DNA of 64,000 nt from Flavobacterium sp. CYK-55 (GCF_018413465.1 NZ_JAHCDK010000005.1:62001-126000), one strand, 5' to 3'; positions 33,852-41,943 are shown, counted from the first letter of the stretch. The notes: generated by a model from the letters alone, not told the origin. A program made the numbers and translations.

Positions 33852-36371
33852 ATGATGAAGTTTGTATTTATTTTGGTTGTGTTTGCTTTTACGTCACTCA
33901 AAGCGCAAGTAGGCATCAATACAACGGTGCCCAACGCTCAACTTGAAATTAAATCAAGCGACCAAACCAATCCAGCCAATAACGACGGAATATTGATTCC
34001 AAAAGTAGATGCTTTTCCGGTGACCAATCCGACCATTGATCAAGAAGGAATGATGGTTTTTTTAACTACAGATGTTGGAGCCAACTTAAAAGGATTTTAT
34101 TATTGGGATGATGCAATTACAGCTTGGATTCCTATTGCTAAAGACCAGCGCGCTTGGAACATCGCCGGAAATTCAGGCACAAATGCAGCAACACATTTTT
34201 TTGGAACTTCAGACGATGTCGATGTGGTTTTTAAACGAAACAATCTTCAATCGGGTTTGCTCTCCAACTCTAATACTTCTTTTGGAGCAAGTTCATTAAA
34301 TAATGCAATCAACACTGGAGCGTTTAATTCGGCTTTTGGTGTAGGAACTTTATTCAACAATACTTCAGGGTTTCGAAATTCAGCTTTCGGATTTTGGTCG
34401 TTGCTCAACAATACAACTGGATATGCCAATACGGCATTTGGTGTGAATACACTTCGCGAAAACACCATCGGTTATGGCAATAGTTCATTCGGGCATGAAG
34501 CTTTAAACTCTAATACAACAGGAAATTACAACACCGCTCAAGGATTCCAATCGTTATATCTAAATACAACTGGTTCTCAAAATGTAGCTACTGGTTTATT
34601 GACTATGTATTCCAATTTAAGTGGTACCAATAATGTAGCCGCAGGAACATTGGCTTTGTACACTAATACGAATAACAACAACAATGTAGCTATTGGTAAT
34701 CGTTCGCAATATTCATCAACGGTGAACAACCAGACCAGTGTGGGTTCCTATTCCTTATTTAATACGACAACTGGAATAGAAAATAATGCTTTTGGTTTTG
34801 AAGCTTTGTATGCAAATACTACTGGAAATTATAATACCGCTCTGGGGCAAGTGGCTTTACGATCGAATGTGTCCGGAAATGAAAACACAGCCATCGGTAG
34901 TTATTCGCTCAATTCAAATACGCTTGGAAGCAATAATACAGCTCTTGGAACGAGTGCGTTGCGCAATAACACCACGGCCAATTCCAATACAGCCATTGGT
35001 TGGCGGTCAATGTGGTTGAATACAACTGGTTATAATAATACTGCTGTAGGTTCGGGCTCACTGAATTCCAATACAACCGGTTATGCTAATGTTGGGGTTG
35101 GTTTCGATGCTTTACGAAGCAACACAACCGGAGTCAACAATACCGCTTTAGGAACCAATGCATCAGGAAATTCAAATGGCAATTACAACACTGCAATTGG
35201 TGATGCCGCTTTGTATTCTAATACTTCTGGAGGCGCCAATACAGTTGTCGGAACTTTTGCTATGTCGGCAGGAACAAATACGGCCAATAATAATGTTGCT
35301 GTGGGCTATTTATCGGCACAAAACAATTCGACTGGATACAATAATACAGCAGTCGGAACACTTTGTTTGCGCAATAATACTTCGGGTTTTTTGAATGTTG
35401 CGTTAGGAATGAACAGTATGCTTAACAACAATAATGGATGGGCCAATGTGGCTTGCGGAGCTGAAACCTTGCAAAATAATACGGTCGGAATAGGCAATAC
35501 GGCTATTGGTTATCGTGCCAATTATTCGAATATTTCCGGAAACGACAACACAAGTCTTGGCAATCAAGCGATGTTGAGTTCGACATTAGCCTCAGGGAAT
35601 ACTGCTGTTGGCTCTTTTGCATTACAAGCCAATACCGTAGGCGATTTAAACACCGCCTTAGGTAGAAGCAGTTTGTATTCGAGTACTTCCAACAGAAATA
35701 CTGCCGTTGGGGTAGCCAGTATGGAAACCAATACAACCGGCGAAGGAAACACCGCGATGGGCGCTTTTGCTTTGCAATTTAATGTCACCGGAAACAACAA
35801 TACAATTATTGGAAGACAAGCGGGCGGAAGTGCTGGTTTCAATCCATCTAATTTTGGTTCTTTTGGTTATGCTTCAGGTTATGTTGGGATGAATAGCAAT
35901 ACTATAGAAATTGGGAACACGAGCATCAATTGGATAGGCGGACAAGTAGGCTTTTTTAATTACAGTGATGCCCGAATTAAAAAAAACGTTCAAGCCAATG
36001 TGCCCGGATTGTCTTTTATTAAAAAACTACGTCCGGTAACCTACTATTTTGACCTCCACAAACAAAATGAAATTGTTTACAAAGGCGTTGAAACAAGTGA
36101 ATGGGAAGGCAAATACGATCTAGAAAAACAACTACAAACCGGCTTCATTGCTCAAGAAGTTGCCAAAACAGCACAAGGCTTGGGTTATGAATTTAATGGA
36201 GTGCAATCGCCCAAACATGAGAAAGATTTATACAGCATTCAATATGCCTCTTTTGTAGTGCCGCTGGTCAAAGCCGTTCAAGAGCAACAAGAAATTATCG
36301 AAGAGCAAAATCAAAAAATACAATCACTTGAAAACCGCTTAAAAGCCATTGAGTCGATGCTGAAAAAGTAA
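33852..36371 (+). CDS. Secreted fibre-like protein 4, with 30 seventeen-residue repeats and an S74 C-terminus
   Basis: This 839-residue protein has a signal peptide (1-18) and mature start QVGINTTVPNAQLEIKSS. The shared N-terminal block (NPTIDQEGMMVFLTT, GFYYWDD) and the GNSGTN...DVVFKRN spacer are followed almost directly by about 30 units of the 17-residue repeat (159 to about 660). The C-terminus has YSDARIKK (Ser705, Lys710) of the S74 chaperone dyad, FIAQEVAKTA, and a coiled coil (QEQQEIIEEQNQKIQSLENRL). It is the most economical member, essentially N-block, shaft and chaperone. It is 6 bp downstream of the HExxH gene. Confidence 0.86.
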   Translation: MMKFVFILVVFAFTSLKAQVGINTTVPNAQLEIKSSDQTNPANNDGILIPKVDAFPVTNPTIDQEGMMVFLTTDVGANLKGFYYWDDAITAWIPIAKDQRAWNIAGNSGTNAATHFFGTSDDVDVVFKRNNLQSGLLSNSNTSFGASSLNNAINTGAFNSAFGVGTLFNNTSGFRNSAFGFWSLLNNTTGYANTAFGVNTLRENTIGYGNSSFGHEALNSNTTGNYNTAQGFQSLYLNTTGSQNVATGLLTMYSNLSGTNNVAAGTLALYTNTNNNNNVAIGNRSQYSSTVNNQTSVGSYSLFNTTTGIENNAFGFEALYANTTGNYNTALGQVALRSNVSGNENTAIGSYSLNSNTLGSNNTALGTSALRNNTTANSNTAIGWRSMWLNTTGYNNTAVGSGSLNSNTTGYANVGVGFDALRSNTTGVNNTALGTNASGNSNGNYNTAIGDAALYSNTSGGANTVVGTFAMSAGTNTANNNVAVGYLSAQNNSTGYNNTAVGTLCLRNNTSGFLNVALGMNSMLNNNNGWANVACGAETLQNNTVGIGNTAIGYRANYSNISGNDNTSLGNQAMLSSTLASGNTAVGSFALQANTVGDLNTALGRSSLYSSTSNRNTAVGVASMETNTTGEGNTAMGAFALQFNVTGNNNTIIGRQAGGSAGFNPSNFGSFGYASGYVGMNSNTIEIGNTSINWIGGQVGFFNYSDARIKKNVQANVPGLSFIKKLRPVTYYFDLHKQNEIVYKGVETSEWEGKYDLEKQLQTGFIAQEVAKTAQGLGYEFNGVQSPKHEKDLYSIQYASFVVPLVKAVQEQQEIIEEQNQKIQSLENRLKAIESMLKK
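34326..35830 (+). repeat. About 30 tandem 51-bp units encoding 17-residue beta repeats (fibre 4)
   Basis: The consensus is N-T-A-(F/I/L/V)-G-x-x-(S/A)-L-x-x-N-T-T-G-x-x. Most units have Ala-Ile/Leu/Val-Gly rather than the Ala-Phe-Gly dominant in fibre 3. A few units are one residue shorter or longer. Confidence 0.85.
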
Positions 36372-36381
36372 ACACTATGAT

Positions 36382-36408
36382 AAAGTTGGCTCGTCAAAAC
36401 CAACTTTT
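36382..36408 (+). terminator. Intrinsic terminator of fibre 4
   Basis: AAAGTTGG (36382-36389) pairs with CCAACTTT (36400-36407), followed by a short T-run. It overlaps the promoter region of the next gene. Confidence 0.65.
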
Positions 36409-36418
36409 ACTATCTTTG
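36386..36418 (+). promoter_or_regulatory. Promoter of the DUF58 gene (TTG-N22-TATCTTTG)
   Basis: The -33 TTG is at 36386-36388 and the exact -7 TATCTTTG at 36411-36418. The box ends only 5 bp before ATG 36424, so the transcript is probably leaderless or nearly so. Confidence 0.5.
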
Positions 36419-36423
36419 GCTTC

Positions 36424-37353
36424 ATGGTAAAAATCGAACAACAAAAAGAGCTTATCTCGGGTTTTAAGCATCTCGAACTTCTGGCGCATCAAGTGGTCGA
36501 AGGTTTTATTTCGGGTATGCACAAATCGCCATTTCACGGATTTTCAGCTGAATTTGCCGAGCATAAAGTCTACAACACCGGCGAAAGCACCAAGCACATT
36601 GATTGGAAGTTATATGCCAAAACCGATCGCCTCTATACCAAAAATTTTGAAGAAGAAACCAATTTGCGCTGTCATTTAATTGTGGATAATTCTTCGTCGA
36701 TGCATTACCCAAAACTCAAAGATGGTCAGCCTTTTTTTGAGAGCAAGATTGGGTTTTCAGTATTGGCTTCGGCGGTGCTTATGAACTTGCTCAAAAAGCA
36801 ACGCGATGCTGTCGGACTCAGTGTTTACTCTGATAACTACGAATATTACGCCCCCGAAAAAGGCAGCGACCGTCACCACCGAATGATCCTGGACAAACTC
36901 GAAAATATGTTGCAAAAACCTACCGTAACCAAAACCACCGACACGGTTACTTTTTTGCATCAAATTGCCGAGAAAATCCACCGCCGTTCAATGATTATTT
37001 TGTTTACTGATATGTTTCAAGGCGGTGATGATGCGGCTTTGTTTAATGCTTTGCAACATCTCAAGCACAACAAACACCGCGTGGTGCTTTTTCATGTGAT
37101 TGACAATAAAACCGAAGTTCAGTTTCAGTATGACAACGCTCCGCGCAAGTTTATCGATCTCGAAAGCGGCGAAGAAGTCACTCTATTTTCAAACAACATA
37201 CAAGAACAATACGAGTCGGGCGTGCATGAATATTTTAAAAAGGTATCCCAAACTTGTGCGCAGAACAAAATAAAATACGTTCCGGTGAATGTGGGTGCTG
37301 ATTTCGAAAAAATCCTCACAACATACCTAATTGAAAAACAATCTTTTAGGTAG
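36424..37353 (+). CDS. DUF58 domain protein (von Willebrand A-like)
   Basis: This 309-residue protein matches the DUF58 family: an N-terminal segment with FHGFSAEFAEHKVYNTGEST and HIDWKLYAKTDRLYTKNFEEE, then a vWA-like fold whose metal-site-type motif is LIVDNSSSMHYP (about 88-99), and MIILFTDMFQGGDD (about 193-206). These proteins are often encoded beside MoxR ATPases and act in envelope or maturation processes. No MoxR gene is adjacent here. Confidence 0.9.
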   Translation: MVKIEQQKELISGFKHLELLAHQVVEGFISGMHKSPFHGFSAEFAEHKVYNTGESTKHIDWKLYAKTDRLYTKNFEEETNLRCHLIVDNSSSMHYPKLKDGQPFFESKIGFSVLASAVLMNLLKKQRDAVGLSVYSDNYEYYAPEKGSDRHHRMILDKLENMLQKPTVTKTTDTVTFLHQIAEKIHRRSMIILFTDMFQGGDDAALFNALQHLKHNKHRVVLFHVIDNKTEVQFQYDNAPRKFIDLESGEEVTLFSNNIQEQYESGVHEYFKKVSQTCAQNKIKYVPVNVGADFEKILTTYLIEKQSFR

Positions 37354-37390
37354 AAATAAATAAATAAGGCAAATATTTTTACCGATTCTC

Positions 37391-37420
37391 TTGCAGGTTT
37401 AGATTTCTGTAGTATATTTG
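37391..37420 (+). promoter_or_regulatory. Promoter of tRNA-Asp (TTG-N19-TATATTTG)
   Basis: TTG at 37391-37393 and TATATTTG at 37413-37420 with 19 bp between: the full Bacteroidetes consensus at ideal spacing. The tRNA begins 18 bp downstream. Confidence 0.8.
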
Positions 37421-37437
37421 CATCCGCATTACAGCGA

Positions 37438-37511
37438 GGTCTGGTAGTTCAGTTGGTTAGAATGCCGCCCTGTCACGGCGGAGGTCGCGGGTTCGAGTCC
37501 CGTCCAGACCG
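37438..37511 (+). tRNA. tRNA-Asp (GTC)
   Basis: The acceptor stem GGTCTGG/CCAGACC is followed by discriminator G at 37511. The anticodon stem is CCGCC/GGCGG with loop CTGTCAC, anticodon GTC at 37472-37474. The T arm contains GGTTCGAGTCC. CCA is not encoded. Confidence 0.97.
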
Positions 37512-37523
37512 CTAAATTTGGTT

Positions 37524-37553
37524 AAAGGTTTTCGGAAACGAAAACCTTTTTTT
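37524..37553 (+). terminator. Intrinsic terminator of tRNA-Asp
   Basis: AAAGGTTTTCG (37524-37534) pairs with CGAAAACCTTT around a GAAA tetraloop, followed by a T-run. Confidence 0.85.
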
Positions 37554-37587
37554 CCGAAAAAGCATTTAAGACAGTTGTGTTGTTTTC

Positions 37588-37611
37588 GATACACTTCTAA
37601 CAGAGTGTATC
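37588..37611. repeat. Perfect inverted repeat GATACACT-N8-AGTGTATC
   Basis: A perfect 8-bp inverted repeat with an 8-bp spacer and no T-run, in the gap between tRNA-Asp and the lipoprotein gene. It could be an operator or a hairpin; no partner is evident. Confidence 0.35.
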
Positions 37612-37632
37612 AGGTTTAGTAGTTAGACCAAT

Positions 37633-37668
37633 GAAAAGCTTTCCACTTTTGTGGATAGCTTTTTTCTT
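37633..37668 (+). terminator. Second terminator-like hairpin after tRNA-Asp
   Basis: AAAAGCTTTCCAC pairs with GTGGATAGCTTTT (one mismatch), followed by T. No gene lies between this and the first terminator. Confidence 0.6.
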
Positions 37669-37788
37669 TTTAAGGCCATTGCTAACCGCCACAAAACCCA
37701 AACTATTTTTTGAAGTTGTAAACAGAAGTCATTTAAAATAAAATTGTACTTTTAGTCCGGTTTTAAAAAACATGGGCAAACTTTAGGT

Positions 37789-38274
37789 ATGAAAAATAAA
37801 GGTTTATCGCTTTTGCTACTCTTGCTGACCTTGGCTTCGTGTCAATACTTCAACCGTCCAGTGCCCGATGCCGATGCTTTGCTAGAAAAAGAACTCAAAT
37901 CCATCAATTGGAACCAAGTTGACGAATGGCCCGGCTTTGATAACTGTGATTCACTGACTGATAAAACCCAAAAAAATGAGTGTTTTCTCAATCAACTCAA
38001 CCAACTCGTACAAGAAAAACTCAATACCGATACCCTCGCGATTTTATATCCTGAAATTGATACGCTTCAGCTCAAAGTAACCGTATTGCCCAACGCGAGT
38101 TTTGAATTTGCCACACAAACAACGCAAACCAATCCCTATAATACTCAGGCTTTAGACAGCATTTTTAAAGCGCGCTTGGTTGATTTTCCAAAGGTTCATC
38201 CGGCCATCAAACGCGGTCTTCCGGTTAAAACGCAGTTTGTTCTTCCGGTAATTCTCAACGTCGAGAAGAAGTAG
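37789..38274 (+). CDS. Small lipoprotein with a TonB-C-like end
   Basis: This 161-residue protein has a lipoprotein signal (MKNKGLSLLLLLLTLASC, Cys18). Two Cys (about 53 and 66) may form a disulfide. The C-terminal VHPAIKRGLPVKTQFVLPVILNVE resembles the last strand region of TonB-type C-terminal domains, but the fold cannot be confirmed by eye. The function is unknown. Confidence 0.65.
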   Translation: MKNKGLSLLLLLLTLASCQYFNRPVPDADALLEKELKSINWNQVDEWPGFDNCDSLTDKTQKNECFLNQLNQLVQEKLNTDTLAILYPEIDTLQLKVTVLPNASFEFATQTTQTNPYNTQALDSIFKARLVDFPKVHPAIKRGLPVKTQFVLPVILNVEKK

Positions 38275-38280
38275 TTTTTA

Positions 38281-38372
38281 TTTTTTCAGAAGCTATTCCG
38301 GCTGTACATTTTATCTTTTGCGCTGAACCCCAGCACAAAAGGATGCCATTCCCATCCGGGCTAGGGCAGCCG
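38281..38372 (-). repeat. Copy of the dispersed GC-rich intergenic repeat
   Basis: On the minus strand it reads CCCTAGCCCGGATGGGAAT, GGCATCCTTTTGTGC, CAGCGCAAAAGAT, TACAGCCGGAATAGC, TTCTGAAAAAA. The order of shared words matches 6755-6833 (CCCTAGCCCTGATGG, GGCAGCC, ACAGCGAACAGC, GCTTCTGAAAAA). It sits exactly between a stop codon and a convergent gene end. Confidence 0.65.
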
Positions 38373-39497
38373 TTACACTTTGTAATCTCGGCCTTTCCAG
38401 CGGTATGTCCCGGTTAATGAAGCCAAAGCCACCACCGTTGAAAACAGCGGATATATCAAACTGGCCGGCAGCCAAAGCCACATCGTTTTACCCGTCAAAA
38501 ACCGATGCGCCGGTGTTGTCATCAAGTAATCGGTGACTATTTTGATAAGCCAAAGGGCCGCCGTCATTTCGGGTGATATCCATCCTAAATAGCCTAAAAT
38601 AACTGCGAGGAGTAAAGCTAAGTTTGCTGCAAAAGTCATCAGTGCCAAATCGCGCCCAAAAAGGCTGGTGTAGTTTGAGGCTTTGGCAGCCCAACGAATT
38701 CTCTGACTCAGCAATTGAGCCCAACTTTTTTCGGTTTGTGTTCTCACTATGGCTTGTTTTGCCTTGACATAATGCACTTTTTCAGGAAATTTCTGCGCCA
38801 CTTTTTGCAACAAAAACACATCGTCGCCACCGGGCTGATGCAGTGAGCCTTCAAAACCACCTAAATCGTTGTATAACTTTTTGGTATAACCCAAATTGGC
38901 GGCATTGGCCATAAATGGCAACCCAAAACCAAAACTTCCTATGGTGACGGCTTGTAAACTGGCCAAATCCAATTGCTGAAACTGTCCCAAAAAACCACGC
39001 GCTTTTTCATACATCACAGGTGCTGCTATCATCTCGGGTTGGTGTTTCTGAATGTAGGCATCCAAGGTGTTGAGCCATTCTTTCGGGAGTGAACAATCAG
39101 CGTCTGTGGTCAAAATCCAACTGCCCACAGCAATCGGAATCGCTCTGGCAATCGCATCTTTTTTAGGTGAACCCGATCGGCGGATGTTCTCTAAAAGCGT
39201 TACATGATACAAACCATGGTTCATTCTCCACTGATAAACGATTCGGTCTGAACCATCGCTTGACGCATCGTCCACCAAAATAATTTCAAACAATTCCAAC
39301 GGATAGTTGAGTTGTCCCATGCTTTGCAAAAGGCGCGGTAAATTTTCGGCTTCGTTTCTAAAAGCAACCACAATTGAAAAATGCGTTCTGGGTTGGGTTT
39401 TGCCCGCTTCAAAAGGACGAATGTTTCGGTAACTCGCTATCAGTTGCCAGAGCGTTACGGCATAAATCAACACGAAAATCAGTAAAGCAATGCTCAT
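38373..39497 (-). CDS. Family 2 glycosyltransferase, membrane-associated
   Basis: This 374-residue protein has an N-terminal membrane helix (about 3-20), then a GT-A domain with FSIVVAFRNEAENLPRLL, ILVDDASSDGS and the metal-binding TTDADCSLP (about 120-130), a GGDDVFLL acceptor-region motif, and QRIRWAAK. Three or so membrane helices follow at the C-terminus, as in processive or lipid-linked GT2 enzymes. It overlaps the upstream flippase-like gene by 4 bp, so the two are coupled. The substrate is unknown. Confidence 0.85.
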   Translation of the reverse strand: MSIALLIFVLIYAVTLWQLIASYRNIRPFEAGKTQPRTHFSIVVAFRNEAENLPRLLQSMGQLNYPLELFEIILVDDASSDGSDRIVYQWRMNHGLYHVTLLENIRRSGSPKKDAIARAIPIAVGSWILTTDADCSLPKEWLNTLDAYIQKHQPEMIAAPVMYEKARGFLGQFQQLDLASLQAVTIGSFGFGLPFMANAANLGYTKKLYNDLGGFEGSLHQPGGDDVFLLQKVAQKFPEKVHYVKAKQAIVRTQTEKSWAQLLSQRIRWAAKASNYTSLFGRDLALMTFAANLALLLAVILGYLGWISPEMTAALWLIKIVTDYLMTTPAHRFLTGKTMWLWLPASLIYPLFSTVVALASLTGTYRWKGRDYKV

Positions 39498-40432
39498 GAT
39501 TTGGTTTTAAAATTCAAGACAAAATAACTTCCAATCACCACCGGAATTACCACGTTTAAAAACCACATCAGCGCAGTAATCAAAACCGGAATCCAATCAT
39601 TGATGCCCAATTTACCAAAAAAAAGTACAGCCATACTGCCTTTGAGCGCAAAATCCAGAAACTGAAAACTCGGTAGCGATGAGGCCAACAAATAAACGCT
39701 GGTGATGCCCGCCATGAGCAATAAATAAGGCTGGTCAACGCCAAAAATCAAGAAGAAAAAATAGTATTGATGTGAAAAAACCAAATATCGTCCGAGCCCG
39801 AGCCAAAAGTTTTTGCGGTGAATTTCTTTGGGAATTTCGTTGATTTTTTGCCACAATTGCTGGATTGAATATCCGCGAATGGTGAAGTTTCTGCTCAAAA
39901 ATAAAAAAGTGGTGATGATGGCTAACCCGACGAATAATCCCACGACCATTACATTTGATATTACTTGAAAATAGGCATTAAAACAAAGCAATCCCAAAAG
40001 GCCAAAACCAATGGTGAGCAGCATTTGAACGCCGTTGCAAATTAAATTCAAAAAGACAATTTTTTTGGTTTGCGTTTTTGGGTAAAACAAAGCTTTCCCG
40101 GCATATTCACCGAGTCCGTTGGGTGTAAAAATACCGGCTGTGAGCGCACCCAAAACCTGAGCTGCCGCTTGCCCTAAACTGATTTTTTCAAATGAACTTA
40201 CCAAAGTTTGCCATTTGAGAATCTCAAAAAAACGATTGAGAAAACTCAGCAAAATCAAAAATAAAACACTTGAAATCGAAAGGTTTTGCTCAAACAAACG
40301 AACCACATTTTCACGGCTCAAAGCCGAGTTTTGATGCAGTTGCCGGTAAATAAAGTAAAACGCACAGCCCACAATCAGAACTTTGATTGAAAAGGCCAAG
40401 AATTGTTTAGCTTTGTGAGCAACTGCTGTCAT
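39494..40432 (-). CDS. Lysylphosphatidylglycerol synthase-type (UPF0104/AglD-like) membrane protein
   Basis: This 312-residue protein has about eight membrane helices. The family signature region LGALTAGIFTPNGLGEYAGKAL (about 90-112) and FQFLDFALKGSMAVLFFG match the LPG_synthase_TM family, whose members transport or flip lipid-linked precursors. It is coupled to the GT2 gene, which suggests a joint role in making and moving a glycolipid. ATG 40432 is chosen over 40450 because a -7 box lies at 40438-40445, between them. Confidence 0.78.
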   Translation of the reverse strand: MTAVAHKAKQFLAFSIKVLIVGCAFYFIYRQLHQNSALSRENVVRLFEQNLSISSVLFLILLSFLNRFFEILKWQTLVSSFEKISLGQAAAQVLGALTAGIFTPNGLGEYAGKALFYPKTQTKKIVFLNLICNGVQMLLTIGFGLLGLLCFNAYFQVISNVMVVGLFVGLAIITTFLFLSRNFTIRGYSIQQLWQKINEIPKEIHRKNFWLGLGRYLVFSHQYYFFFLIFGVDQPYLLLMAGITSVYLLASSLPSFQFLDFALKGSMAVLFFGKLGINDWIPVLITALMWFLNVVIPVVIGSYFVLNFKTKS

Positions 40433-40437
40433 GGGCG

Positions 40438-40445
40438 CAAAAGTA
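40438..40445 (-). promoter_or_regulatory. -7 box of the UPF0104/GT2 operon
   Basis: On the minus strand this reads TACTTTTG (exact TAnnTTTG), 5 bp upstream of ATG 40432, suggesting a leaderless transcript. Confidence 0.45.
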
Positions 40446-40483
40446 AACATTTTGCATTGCCTTTGACTTTTAAAGAATCAATT

Positions 40484-41038
40484 GTGGGCAACGAGCGCAT
40501 TATTTTAGGGATTGACCCCGGAACCACCATCATGGGTTTTGGACTCATCAAAGTGGTCAACAAAAAAATGGAATTCATCCAACTCAACGAATTGATTTTG
40601 AGTCAATACGACGATCATTACCTCAAACTCAAAAAAATCTTTGAGCGCACCATTGAACTCATTGAAACCTACAATCCCGATGAAATAGCCATTGAAGCAC
40701 CATTTTTTGGCAAGAACGTGCAATCAATGCTCAAACTGGGCAGGGCGCAAGGTGTGGCGATGGCGGCGGGTTTATCGCGCGAAATTCCGATTACCGAATA
40801 CGAACCCAAAAAAATAAAAATGGCCATTACCGGCAACGGAAACGCCAGCAAGGAGCAAGTAGCCAAAATGCTGCAACAATTACTCGGACTCAAAATTTTG
40901 CCCAAAAATCTTGATTCTACCGATGGTCTGGCCGCAGCCGTTTGTCATTTTTTTAATTCAGGAAAAGTAGTGGCCGGAAAAAGTTATTCGGGTTGGGATG
41001 CCTTTGTCAAACAAAATGAAGAGCGAGTCAAAAAGTAG
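40484..41038 (+). CDS. ruvC: Crossover junction endodeoxyribonuclease RuvC
   Basis: This 184-residue Holliday-junction resolvase has all catalytic acids visible: Asp11 in LGIDPGTT, Glu in IAIEAPFFGKN (about 70), and two Asp in LDSTDGLAAAVCH (about 142-145). A GTG start at 40484 (VGNERIILGIDPG) gives the family-typical length. An upstream in-frame ATG at 40403 would add 27 unrelated residues lying antisense to the divergent gene. It acts with RuvAB, which are not in the window. Confidence 0.93.
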   Translation: MGNERIILGIDPGTTIMGFGLIKVVNKKMEFIQLNELILSQYDDHYLKLKKIFERTIELIETYNPDEIAIEAPFFGKNVQSMLKLGRAQGVAMAAGLSREIPITEYEPKKIKMAITGNGNASKEQVAKMLQQLLGLKILPKNLDSTDGLAAAVCHFFNSGKVVAGKSYSGWDAFVKQNEERVKK

Positions 41039-41082
41039 CATTGATTTTAATACTTTAGCACAAACTTAAAATATCTGTTAGA

Positions 41083-41943
41083 ATGAAAATTAATTTTTTA
41101 TTTGCCTCTTTATTTTTGATGGTTGCTTTTGTTTCTTGTTCAACAGAAAGTAGCAGTTCATCATCATCTTCAAATGCTAATAATACGGGTCAATTCAGTG
41201 TTGACGGCTCGTCAGCGACCATCAGTACTACGACGGCTCAAATTAGTGAGGATTTTATTGCGATTACCTCTACAACTTCGAGTGGTGATCAACTTCAGTT
41301 ACAGTTCAATAAATATGGTAATCTAACAGCTGTTTACCTTGATGATGCTGAGGGTAATTCATTTGCGAGCTATAAGTACTATGTTGCTAATTTTTTCACT
41401 TTTAATTTAGAATCTTACGATGAAAGTTCAAAAAGGGTAAAAGTCAATTTTACTGGAAAGTTATACGCTGATAGTGGTGACTTGGGCTCAGATTATAAAA
41501 CCATCAGCGGGAGTTTTAATGCCATTTGTGCTCAAAGAACTCCGTTGGTTGCCGGTTTAGATGTTCAATGTAAAATCAATGGGAATCAATGGTACAAAAC
41601 CTCAGGGTACTATTCTGAATCAGGAAGTCTTGCTTTGACGAATTGGTTTAGTGATGATGCTTTCATGGTGAGCACTACGGTTAATGACAATATACCGGTG
41701 GCCACTTATACTTTTAGCCCAACAAGCACGCATAAATTTGTATTGTCAAAGTTTGATACCAATGACTTGGTTTATAAGCAATACAACGCTACTGGGAGCT
41801 TCACGGTTACCGGAAATCAAATTTACAATGAGTTTTTGGGTCAGAGAATAATTACCGGAACCTTCAGTTTTACAGCTGTTAATCCAGAAAATGCCGCTGA
41901 TCAAATAACGGTTACAAACGGAACTTTCAAACAACTCTTTTAG
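41083..41943 (+). CDS. Lipoprotein, DUF6252-like
   Basis: This 286-residue protein has a lipoprotein signal (Cys19 in MVAFVSCS) followed by a poly-Ser linker. The beta-rich body contains what look like two tandem modules (ISGSFNAICAQ near 140 and ITGTFSFTAVN near 265). The final segment resembles the end of the lipoprotein at 8219. It is probably anchored in the outer membrane; function unknown. Confidence 0.72.
   Translation: MKINFLFASLFLMVAFVSCSTESSSSSSSSNANNTGQFSVDGSSATISTTTAQISEDFIAITSTTSSGDQLQLQFNKYGNLTAVYLDDAEGNSFASYKYYVANFFTFNLESYDESSKRVKVNFTGKLYADSGDLGSDYKTISGSFNAICAQRTPLVAGLDVQCKINGNQWYKTSGYYSESGSLALTNWFSDDAFMVSTTVNDNIPVATYTFSPTSTHKFVLSKFDTNDLVYKQYNATGSFTVTGNQIYNEFLGQRIITGTFSFTAVNPENAADQITVTNGTFKQLF

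Noticed and set aside
2769..36371. S74 domains and tail-fibre-like repeats might mark a prophage
   Set aside because: No capsid, portal, terminase, lysis or integrase genes are present; the fibres have signal peptides and are tied to two-component systems, which points to cell-surface proteins.
37588..37611. GATACACT inverted repeat as a terminator or operator
   Set aside because: There is no T-run and no second copy near a promoter in the window, so it is listed only as an unexplained repeat.
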